Source: Malaciobacter halophilus (lineage in GTDB: Bacteria > Campylobacterota > Campylobacteria > Campylobacterales > Arcobacteraceae). Taken from it: a stretch of DNA of 34,430 nucleotides. The translations under genes were made by a program, and so were the position numbers. The stretch spans positions 1 through 34,430 of the forward strand of contig NZ_NXIF01000040.1 in NCBI RefSeq assembly GCF_002837275.1, in the 5' to 3' direction. Below are positions 15,821-22,995 of the stretch, piece after piece; the stretch's first letter is position 1; every line of letters begins with the position of its first letter. The notes under the pieces were generated by a model. That model worked only from the letters and a program-made list of their open reading frames with translations, was not told the origin of the DNA and did no database searches.

Positions 15821-16570
15821 TCAAAAAAAGTCTCTAATTTTAAGCCATAAAATTCCTAGATACTCATGAAAAGCTAATTCTGACTTGTATAAACTATATG
15901 CTTTTGGTCTAGAAAGAAATTTTCCTTTATCTTTTGCAAGATGATTTGTAACAGCAGGAATTGCATTTAATTTATATTTTTGAAATATCATCATAGCTCT
16001 TTTCATATGTGAAGCAGAAGTTACAACTATAAATTTTTCATCTTTCAAAAGTTTTTTTATAGCTAAAGCCTCTTCAATTGTATCTTTAGGTTTAGATAAA
16101 GTAATAATATCATTTACATCAACTTTTAAAGTCAAAGCAAGCTTTTCTTGCATTTTAGCATGGGAAGTAAGTTTATCTTTACCACTATATCCAGAAAAAA
16201 CAAGTTTACTAGAATTAAGCTCTTTATATATTCTATATGCTTCTAAAAACCTATTTAAAGCAGTGGTACTTAGCTGTGAAGTTATACTTAAGCTTTTATT
16301 TGTAGTATGCCCACTTCCTAAAACAACTATATATTTTACATCTTTTGGAATAGTTTTTAAAGCCTTATAACTACTTTCTAAAGGTAGTAATAATCTATTT
16401 GAAATGGGTTCATAAGATAATAAAATCAACCATAAAAAAGAGATTAGAAAAAGAAGTTTACTTTTAAAATATGATTTCTTATAAAAAAGAATTAAAGCTA
16501 ATAAAAAAATCATTAAGCCAATAGAAAAAGGCATTAAAAAGCTAGCAATAAATTTTTTTAGCAAAAACAT
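15821..16570 (-). CDS. YdcF/ElyC-like DUF218 membrane protein
   Basis: 249 residues from ATG 16570 (a TTG lies one codon upstream; the ATG overlaps the preceding stop as TGATG and is preferred). Two N-terminal hydrophobic segments, then a DUF218 domain: YIVVLGSGHTT, RFLEAYRIYKEL, LVFSGYSGKD, the acidic TIEEALAIKKLL and VVTSASHMKRAMMIFQK. ElyC in E. coli affects lipid-carrier and envelope metabolism; SanA and YdcF share the fold. The exact role here is unknown. It is the final gene of the amr operon, tightly coupled to amrS-amrB, which may mean only co-expression. Confidence 0.87.
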   Translation of the reverse strand: MFLLKKFIASFLMPFSIGLMIFLLALILFYKKSYFKSKLLFLISFLWLILLSYEPISNRLLLPLESSYKALKTIPKDVKYIVVLGSGHTTNKSLSITSQLSTTALNRFLEAYRIYKELNSSKLVFSGYSGKDKLTSHAKMQEKLALTLKVDVNDIITLSKPKDTIEEALAIKKLLKDEKFIVVTSASHMKRAMMIFQKYKLNAIPAVTNHLAKDKGKFLSRPKAYSLYKSELAFHEYLGILWLKIRDFF

Positions 16571-18351
16571 CAATTATTGTATCCTACTAAAACAGAAGCA
16601 TATCCTACAACTTTTGAATCATCTTTTGTTCTATCATAACTAGTACAATAGTGTAATACTTCATTTTCTAAACTCTTTTTAATAGAGGCTTTAACTAATG
16701 CTTTAACACCTATCATTCCACAAGCTTCTGCCCCTTTATCAAATAAAGATAAATCTTTTTTAACAATTGCATTCAAACAAATATTATCTATACTATTTGC
16801 CTCTTTTAAATTATAAAAATGACTTAAATCTGTACTAATAACTAAAAAAGTATCCTTTTCATCAACTATTTGTTGTATTAATTCACTTAATTCATTAAAA
16901 TCTATTTTTCCATAAACAATCTCAACAATTTCACTATTTGAAAAATAGTGTTTTATAAAGGGTGCTTGTGTTTCTGTTGAGTGCTCTTCATGGACTTCTT
17001 GTATATAATCACACCATTTATAATTCTTTATTAGTTTATTTGCATAATCTAAATCTATATTAATATCTCCTAAAGGAGTTTCATATTTATGTTTTAAACA
17101 AACAGAAGCTTTCTTAAAATAGAGTTTATGAGAAGGACCTATAACAACAACTCTTTTATATTCTTGATTTTTTGAAGCAATATTATAAGCTAAATTTGCA
17201 GTAAAGCCACTATAAATATAGCCAGCATGAGGCACTATAATAGCTTTTGGTTCTAAGGCTAGTTTTTTTAATTTGAATTTACTATTAAAATCTTTTATAA
17301 GTTTTATAATCTCATCTTTTTTACTAGGATAAAAAGTTCCTGCTACAACTGCTTTTCTTTTACTCATTTCATAAACTCCTTGAACTTTTGTATTACATTT
17401 AGGACATCTTCCATTAACAATAATATCTTTGTTTATTTTATAATACTCTCTACTTATTAACAACTCTTTACAAGTTTTACAATAAGTATTATTTTCATAT
17501 CCTATATTTCCAATATAGACATTATTTAAACCTATACTTTTTGCTAAATCGTAAGCTTGTTTTAGTTTATCAAAAGAAGTTCGTGGAAGTTCAAGGTCTT
17601 TATAATCAGGATGAAAAGCACTTAAATGCCAAGGAGTATCCTCTCCTAAATTCTCTTTTATAAAATTAGCAATCAAACTAAGCTCTTTTATAGAATCATT
17701 TTTACTAGGAATAATAAGAGTTGTAACCTCAACCCAAATTCCATTATTTTTAAAATGAATTAAGTTTTGTAAAACTTGATGTAAGTTTCCACCAAGCTCT
17801 TTTTTATAATAGCTATTACTAAAAGATTTTAAATCAATATTTACAGCATCTATAATACCTTGCATATCGTCAATAACTTCTTTGCTTTCAAAACCATTAC
17901 TTACAAAAACTGATTTTATATTATATTTTTTAGCTTCAACTGCTATATCTTTTGCAAAAGGATAAAAAATAGTTGGTTCATTATATGTATAAGAGATTGA
18001 TTTACAATCTTTTTGTATTGCTATTTGAACTATTTCTTGTGGTGAAATATAATTACTGGTATTTATATTTTTTTCTTGTGAAATTCCATGATTTTGACAA
18101 AAACTACACTTAAAATTACACCCAATAGTTCCTAAAGATAAAGATTTACTATTAGGTAAAAAGTGATAAAGAGGTTTTTTTTCAATTGGGTCTATATTAA
18201 AAGCACTAATGTGTCCATAAACTAAGCATTTTATACTATTATTGATATTTTTATTAACTCCACATAAACCCACTTGGTTTGGTTTTAAATGACAATAATA
18301 ACTACAAAGTAAACAGGTTTGTTTGCCATTTTTCTCTTTGTAATACTGCAT
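16570..18351 (-). CDS. amrS-amrB: AmrS-AmrB fusion: radical SAM enzyme joined to a MEMO1-like protein
   Basis: 593 residues in one uninterrupted frame. Residues 1-325 are the AmmeMemoRadiSam radical SAM enzyme: Cys13/16/20/30 at the N-terminus, the [4Fe-4S] motif CNFKCSFC (Cys78, Cys82, Cys85), SAM-site YTYNEPTIF, and a C-terminal zinc-ribbon-like pair Cys291/294 and Cys316/319. Residues about 329-593 are the MEMO-like partner (AmrB): VPHAGYIYSG (His375), GPSHKLYF (His408), EEHSTETQAPF, STDLSHF (His511) and Cys544, corresponding to metal ligands in human MEMO1. AmrS and AmrB are usually separate genes. The reaction of this system is, to my knowledge, not established. One base separates it from the response-regulator stop upstream. 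Confidence 0.93.
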   Translation of the reverse strand: MQYYKEKNGKQTCLLCSYYCHLKPNQVGLCGVNKNINNSIKCLVYGHISAFNIDPIEKKPLYHFLPNSKSLSLGTIGCNFKCSFCQNHGISQEKNINTSNYISPQEIVQIAIQKDCKSISYTYNEPTIFYPFAKDIAVEAKKYNIKSVFVSNGFESKEVIDDMQGIIDAVNIDLKSFSNSYYKKELGGNLHQVLQNLIHFKNNGIWVEVTTLIIPSKNDSIKELSLIANFIKENLGEDTPWHLSAFHPDYKDLELPRTSFDKLKQAYDLAKSIGLNNVYIGNIGYENNTYCKTCKELLISREYYKINKDIIVNGRCPKCNTKVQGVYEMSKRKAVVAGTFYPSKKDEIIKLIKDFNSKFKLKKLALEPKAIIVPHAGYIYSGFTANLAYNIASKNQEYKRVVVIGPSHKLYFKKASVCLKHKYETPLGDINIDLDYANKLIKNYKWCDYIQEVHEEHSTETQAPFIKHYFSNSEIVEIVYGKIDFNELSELIQQIVDEKDTFLVISTDLSHFYNLKEANSIDNICLNAIVKKDLSLFDKGAEACGMIGVKALVKASIKKSLENEVLHYCTSYDRTKDDSKVVGYASVLVGYNN

Positions 18352-18352
18352 T

Positions 18353-20197
18353 TTATCTATATGCCTCTAAATCCTCTAACTCTTCATAATCATCTTTATA
18401 TTTATCTCTAATTTCTAAAAACTCATCTAAGTTTTCAAAGAAAATATCAACAAGTTTTGGCTCAAAATGTTTTGCTTTTTGCTCTTTAAATAGATTTAAA
18501 ATCTTTTCTAATGGCCATGCTTTTTTATAACATCTATCACTTCCTAAAGCATCAAAAACATCTGCAACTGCAGTAATTCTTCCAAAAATATGAATTTGTT
18601 CTTTACTTAAGCCTCTAGGATAACCTGTTCCATCCCATTTTTCGTGATGTTCATAGGCAACCGTTGCAGAGGCTTTAAGAATTTGCCTAGAGGAGTTTTT
18701 AAGCATATCATAACCCAATTTCGCATGCTCTTTCATAACTTCAAACTCTTCTTTTGTAAATTTTCCTGGTTTATTTAAAATATTATCAGGAATAGCAACT
18801 TTACCAATATCATGCATAGGTGAAGCAACTCTTATTAACTCTGCTTCTTCTTGACTTAAACCATATTTTTTTGCTAACAAATATGAGTATTCAGCAACTC
18901 TTTTAACGTGATTTCCTGTCTCTTTACTTCTAGCTTCTCCAATTGTACCAAGAGAAAAAATTACATCTTTTTGGGTATCTTCAATCTCTTTATGCAAATT
19001 TATAGTTTCAGTAATATTTTTACCAATTCCCATAAACTCTTTTATATTTCCATCAATATCTTTAATTGCTCTAAAAGTAAAATCCATATTATAAAAACTA
19101 TTTTTGCTATTACAACAAAAATTTAAAACACCTCTGTATAAGCCCTTGTTTAAAATATCTTCAAAAACTTTTTCATACTCTTCATATGAACTTTTATCAA
19201 TAATTGTCAGAAATTCTTTACCTATTATATCAATCTCTTCTTCAAAGTGTAATAGCTGTAATAATCTATCATTTGCAAAAGTAATGTTTTTATTTATATC
19301 AACTCTTACAACAGAAGCACTTATATTAATCATATGTTCATACTCTTTTAATAAATGAACACTTTTTGTTGCATCTTCTTGTGAAGAAAAAAGTTTCTCT
19401 TGCAAAAACTCCTTGTACGCTTCTACTTCTGTTACATCATATCTAATAGCTATAAATTCATCAATCTCATTTTTTGAGTTTAGTATAGGTACAATCGTAG
19501 CATCAACTACGTATGTTAAACCATCCTTTGCTCTATTTTTAAATCTTCCTTGCCATACTCTTTTTTCAGTTTTTATAGTATGCCACATCTGTTTAAAAAA
19601 CTCTTTACTATTATTAGGATGCCTTACTAGATTATGTGAATTTCCAAGTAACTCTTCTAAAGTATATCCTGAAATATCACAAAATTGTTTATTTGCATAT
19701 ACTATTTTACCTTTTGCATCTGTTTTTGAAACAATAGCAGATTTATCAACAGCAATCTTATACTGCTCTAAAAGTTTTGTAACATTTTCATACTCTTTTT
19801 GACTTTGTATCTTTTTATAAGCTTTATTTACTTTATTAAAAAGAGTAGAAACATCTACAGGTTTTAGTAAATAATCATTTACAATATCAATTTGATTTGC
19901 TTGCTTTATAAAATCAGGTTGTGAAAAAGCAGAGAGTATAATAGCAGGAGTCTCACTATTTAGCTCTCTTATTTGTTTTAGCATCTCAAAACCATTTAAT
20001 TTTGGCATATTTACATCAGTTATTACCAAATCAATTTGTTCATTTTCAAAAGTTTGTAGTCCTTCTTGACCATTTGATGCAGTAAAAACTCTATTTGCTA
20101 TAAGATTTAAAATCTTAGCTATTTCATCTCTTATTAAATCTTCGTCTTCAACATATAAGATTGTTAAATCTTTTTTAGAAATCTCTTGCTGTTGCAT
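18353..20197 (-). CDS. Response regulator with two PAS domains and HD-GYP phosphodiesterase
   Basis: 614 residues. Receiver domain (1-125) with acidic pocket YVEDED, phospho-acceptor Asp61 (ITDVNMP) and Lys112; PAS1 about 145-255 (GKIVYANKQFCDISGYTLEEL); PAS2 about 285-395 (ITFANDRLLQLLHF); HD-GYP domain from about 410. Key HD-GYP residues are present: HxxRV (His430), MHDIGK (His462, Asp463), EHHEKWDGTGYP (His517, His518, GYP 525-527) and DVFDAL. It should hydrolyse c-di-GMP to GMP under phosphorylation and PAS control; HD-GYP sites bind iron or other metals. No histidine kinase is adjacent. It sits between amrA and amrS-amrB; AAGGAA for its start lies in the end of amrA. Confidence 0.93.
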   Translation of the reverse strand: MQQQEISKKDLTILYVEDEDLIRDEIAKILNLIANRVFTASNGQEGLQTFENEQIDLVITDVNMPKLNGFEMLKQIRELNSETPAIILSAFSQPDFIKQANQIDIVNDYLLKPVDVSTLFNKVNKAYKKIQSQKEYENVTKLLEQYKIAVDKSAIVSKTDAKGKIVYANKQFCDISGYTLEELLGNSHNLVRHPNNSKEFFKQMWHTIKTEKRVWQGRFKNRAKDGLTYVVDATIVPILNSKNEIDEFIAIRYDVTEVEAYKEFLQEKLFSSQEDATKSVHLLKEYEHMINISASVVRVDINKNITFANDRLLQLLHFEEEIDIIGKEFLTIIDKSSYEEYEKVFEDILNKGLYRGVLNFCCNSKNSFYNMDFTFRAIKDIDGNIKEFMGIGKNITETINLHKEIEDTQKDVIFSLGTIGEARSKETGNHVKRVAEYSYLLAKKYGLSQEEAELIRVASPMHDIGKVAIPDNILNKPGKFTKEEFEVMKEHAKLGYDMLKNSSRQILKASATVAYEHHEKWDGTGYPRGLSKEQIHIFGRITAVADVFDALGSDRCYKKAWPLEKILNLFKEQKAKHFEPKLVDIFFENLDEFLEIRDKYKDDYEELEDLEAYR

Positions 20198-20203
20198 AAA
20201 CTA

Positions 20204-20752
20204 CTATTCCTTAATTTTTAAAGCTTCATACACATAAATTTGTGCATTGTCATTTAAACAAGATGATGAAACACCTGCTTTAATACATAATGAGTCAATA
20301 AACTCATCAAAACCTGTAAGTTGCTCCCAAACTTGTGGTAAATAAGTGGCTTGATTACTATTATACTTTAAGATAACTCCATGTTTATTTGGTATTAATT
20401 TTTCTTTTAAATCATATCTATCAATGTAATCTAATTTTTTTGGTGGAGTTAAAACTGATACTTCAATTTTGATATTTGTGAAATCTTTAAACTTTAAAGG
20501 TTCAAATCTTGGATCATTAAAAGCTGCTTTTCTTGCATTTATAAAAACATCTTCATATAAAAAAGTATGAGCATTTAAAGAGCCTATACAACCTCTTAGC
20601 CTTCCATTTAGTGTAAGAGTTACAAAAGTTGCTCTTTGCTCATTTAACTCATCATAATTTGATAAATAAAACTGTTTATTTAAAATTAAAGAGTTATCAA
20701 AATATGTAAAAATGCTTTTTCTAGCAATATCTAAAAGAACTTTTAAATCCAT
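20204..20752 (-). CDS. amrA: AmrA, AMMECR1-domain protein
   Basis: 182 residues, a single AMMECR1 domain. The invariant LRGCIGSL motif is at 52-59 (Cys55), followed by DPRFEPL and IEVSVLTPP, and GVILKYNSNQATYLPQVWEQ further on, all family hallmarks. It is the third component of the AMMECR1/MEMO/radical SAM set and lies two genes from amrS-amrB. Function unknown; the conserved cysteine suggests a catalytic or carrier role, which is inference. Its start overlaps the hemH stop by one base (TAATG), so both are translated from one message. Confidence 0.93.
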   Translation of the reverse strand: MDLKVLLDIARKSIFTYFDNSLILNKQFYLSNYDELNEQRATFVTLTLNGRLRGCIGSLNAHTFLYEDVFINARKAAFNDPRFEPLKFKDFTNIKIEVSVLTPPKKLDYIDRYDLKEKLIPNKHGVILKYNSNQATYLPQVWEQLTGFDEFIDSLCIKAGVSSSCLNDNAQIYVYEALKIKE

Positions 20753-21684
20753 TATTTTCCTATTAGTTGTTTAATTGTATTTTGAAATTCTTCACTATCA
20801 TTTACACACTTGCACACTTTATAATCACTAACTCCTAACTCTTGTGCAATCTCTTTATATTCAATACTTAATTCAAAATCTGTTTCTGAATTATCAATAA
20901 TAAAAGCGATTGGATATATTAAAACTTTTTGATTTTTAAAATTTTTCAACATATCATCAAGTGAGGGTTCAAGCCATTTCATAGGACCAACTTTTGATTG
21001 ATAAGCTAAGTTTATTGATTTAAAATCATATCCTTTACTTTTTAATTTTTTTGATAATATATCAACATGCTCATTTACATGTTTTTCATATACATCTCCT
21101 GCATCAACTATTTTTTGAGGCAAACCATGAGCTGAAAAGATTAAATTATACTCACTTACATCTTCTACTTTTGATACTAGTTCATTTACAACTATTTCAT
21201 TAAAACTATCATTTTTATAAAAAGGTTCAATAACTTCTATATTAAATTCACCCTTTGCAGCTTCATAAAAATCTTCAACAGATGATTTAGTTGTTGTTGT
21301 AGAATATTGAGGATATAAAGGAAGTAAAACAACATCTTTTATTCCTTGTTTCTTAATCTCATTAATAGCTGTTGTTGCAAAAGGAGGAGTATATCTCATT
21401 GCTTGTGTTACATATATATCATCAAAATTATTATTTAGTTTCTCTACTAAATCTTCTGTTGTTTTATTAATAGGAGAAAAACCACCTATTTGTTCATAAT
21501 TTTTCCATGCTTCATTTAATCTTGAAGTAGTAATAAAAAAAGCAATCATTTTTCGTAAAAGACTACTTTTTACAGTAATTATGTTTTTATCATTAAACAT
21601 ATTAGTTAAAAACATTTTCAACTCATCTTTTGTTCTTGGACCACCCATATTTAATAAAACTAATGCTTTTTTATTTTTCATCAT
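20752..21684 (-). CDS. hemH: Ferrochelatase HemH
   Basis: 310 residues. It begins MMKNKKALVLLNMGGP, the standard ferrochelatase start, with TQAMRYTPPFATTAI, LLPLYPQYSTTTT and the catalytic histidine in FSAHGLP; C-terminal YPIAFIIDNSETDFELS is the second conserved block. It inserts ferrous iron into protoporphyrin IX to make heme. Two consecutive ATG codons (21684, 21681) are possible starts; TAGG is 4 and 7 bases upstream respectively. It overlaps the upstream ABC ATPase by 14 bases. Co-transcription with amrA places heme synthesis and the amr genes under one promoter. Confidence 0.96.
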   Translation of the reverse strand: MMKNKKALVLLNMGGPRTKDELKMFLTNMFNDKNIITVKSSLLRKMIAFFITTSRLNEAWKNYEQIGGFSPINKTTEDLVEKLNNNFDDIYVTQAMRYTPPFATTAINEIKKQGIKDVVLLPLYPQYSTTTTKSSVEDFYEAAKGEFNIEVIEPFYKNDSFNEIVVNELVSKVEDVSEYNLIFSAHGLPQKIVDAGDVYEKHVNEHVDILSKKLKSKGYDFKSINLAYQSKVGPMKWLEPSLDDMLKNFKNQKVLIYPIAFIIDNSETDFELSIEYKEIAQELGVSDYKVCKCVNDSEEFQNTIKQLIGK

Positions 21685-22279
21685 ATAACCTATTTAAATC
21701 TATTATTTTATCTGCACACCATTTTGCTAAAGAGATGTCATGCGTAATTAAAAGTATTGCACAATTATCTAAATATTTAATTAAAAGTTTCATTACTTCT
21801 AATGCTATTATATTATCCAAAGCTGATGTGGCTTCATCTACAAGTAAAAGTTCAGGTTTCATAAGTAAACTTCTTAAAATAGAACACCTTTGAAGTTGTC
21901 CTCCACTTAATTCATGAGGTTTTTTTTCTAAAAGTTTCTTATCCAAAGTTAGTTCACTACATAGTTTTGTTATTTCATCGTCTAAGTTTTTTTTATCAAC
22001 TACATCTTTAATTTGCTCTAATATTTTAAAAGATGGATGAAAAGAGCTATAAGGGTCTTGAAAAATTGAACTAACTTTTTTAACTTCAATTGTACCTTTT
22101 TGAGGTTTTAAGTTATTACAAATTAATTCAAATAGTGTACTTTTACCTTTTCCACTCTCTCCTACAATACATACTAACTCACCTTTTTTTAAATTTAAGC
22201 TAAAGTCTTTATATATCATCTTTTTATTATTATAAGAGAAATCAAGATTTTTAATACTCAATACCAAACTATCGCTCAT
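21671..22279 (-). CDS. Orphan ABC ATPase of the peptide/nickel type
   Basis: 202 residues, short for its family. Walker A GESGKGKST, Q-loop FQDPYSSFHP (the QDPYSS form is typical of Opp/Dpp/Nik ATPases), signature ELSGGQLQRC, Walker B LLLVDEAT and switch histidine LLITHD. The normal C-terminal oligopeptide-binding extension is missing. No permease or binding protein is nearby, so its partner is elsewhere or it has a different job. First gene of the hemH-amr operon; TATAAT on the minus strand about 30 bases before its start is a plausible -10. Confidence 0.86.
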   Translation of the reverse strand: MSDSLVLSIKNLDFSYNNKKMIYKDFSLNLKKGELVCIVGESGKGKSTLFELICNNLKPQKGTIEVKKVSSIFQDPYSSFHPSFKILEQIKDVVDKKNLDDEITKLCSELTLDKKLLEKKPHELSGGQLQRCSILRSLLMKPELLLVDEATSALDNIIALEVMKLLIKYLDNCAILLITHDISLAKWCADKIIDLNRLYDEK

Positions 22280-22443
22280 TGCCTACCTAAATACTTATAT
22301 ATTAAAGATTATAATATAATAAGATGGCTTTAAAATAGTATATAGATTAAATAAAGTTTATAAAAATATTAATATTTATATTAAAAGTTTATACAAGAAA
22401 AAAAAAGATAAAATTATCGTCTTACATATTTCAAGGAGAGATA
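22280..22443. promoter_or_regulatory. Divergent promoter region between the hemH-amr operon and cytochrome c
   Basis: 164 bases of nearly pure AT. Minus strand: TATAAT lies upstream of the ABC ATPase gene. Plus strand: TAAAAT near 22410-22415 precedes the cytochrome c gene, which has a strong AAGGAGAG ribosome-binding site. No clear operator seen. Confidence 0.4.
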
Positions 22444-22725
22444 ATGAAAAAAATTGTTTTAGGAACATTAATAGCTGCAGCTTCTGTAATGGCTGCAAAC
22501 TGGGCAGCATGTGCAAGTTGCCATGGCCAAAATGCAGAAAAAAAAGCTTTAGGTAAATCACAAGTTATTGCTGGTTGGGACGAAGCTAAAACTATTAAAG
22601 CATTACAAGGTTACAAAGACGGTTCTTATGGTGGAGCTATGAAAGGTGTAATGAAAGGACAAGTTGCAAGACTTTCAGATGCAGACATCAAAGATTTAGC
22701 TAAAAAAATTGCTTCATTTAAATAA
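22444..22725 (+). CDS. Small periplasmic class I cytochrome c (c553 type)
   Basis: 93 residues. Signal peptide MKKIVLGTLIAAASVMA, mature start near ANWAAC, heme motif CASCH (Cys23, Cys26, His27), a Met ligand in the MKGVMKGQVA region, and the C-terminal helix LSDADIKDLAKKIASFK. Mature size about 8 kDa, like the c553 cytochromes that feed electrons to cbb3 oxidase in Campylobacterota. Very strong ribosome-binding site and its own terminator point to a highly expressed single gene. The convergent ccoS-ccoI genes for cbb3 oxidase assembly strengthen this role. Confidence 0.94.
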   Translation: MKKIVLGTLIAAASVMAANWAACASCHGQNAEKKALGKSQVIAGWDEAKTIKALQGYKDGSYGGAMKGVMKGQVARLSDADIKDLAKKIASFK

Positions 22726-22750
22726 TTTATAATTTATCAATTATAGAAAG

Positions 22751-22784
22751 AAAGTAAGTCACTTATCTGACTTACTTTTTTTTT
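22751..22784 (+). terminator. Cytochrome c terminator overlapping the ccoS end
   Basis: Stem AAAGTAAGTCA (22751-22761) and TGACTTACTTT (22768-22778), loop CTTATC, then a T run to 22784. The stem spans the ccoS stop codon and last codons. On the minus strand the following sequence is only T-rich, so termination of ccoS there would be weaker. Confidence 0.88.
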
Positions 22785-22986
22785 GCCCTTTTTTTGCTTC
22801 TTCTATTTTAAGTTCTTTCTTTTTTGCATCATTTAAATCATCAGTTGAATCAAAAAGTAAGCCACCCATCATTTTATCACCATCATCAAACTGTCCACTT
22901 TTTGCACCCCAAATAAAAATCCCAAGAATAGCAAAGGATACTACAAGTCCAACAATAAGCATCATCAATAATGTATCTTCTATCAT
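22759..22986 (-). CDS. ccoS: cbb3 oxidase assembly protein CcoS
   Basis: 75 residues. One N-terminal membrane segment (LLMMLIVGLVVSFAILGIFIW) followed by GAKSGQFDD, the conserved CcoS motif, and a charged Lys-rich tail. CcoS is needed for cofactor insertion into the cbb3 oxidase CcoN subunit. It lies 9 bases after ccoI in the same direction; AAGGAAG precedes the ATG. The final codons lie in the hairpin that terminates the opposing cytochrome gene. Confidence 0.93.
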   Translation of the reverse strand: MIEDTLLMMLIVGLVVSFAILGIFIWGAKSGQFDDGDKMMGGLLFDSTDDLNDAKKKELKIEEAKKGQKKSKSDK

Positions 22987-22995
22987 ATAACTTCC

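Noticed and set aside
22376-22561. 61-codon minus-strand frame over the cytochrome c start
   Set aside because: Mirror of the signal peptide and heme-motif region of a certain gene; low complexity and no ribosome-binding site.
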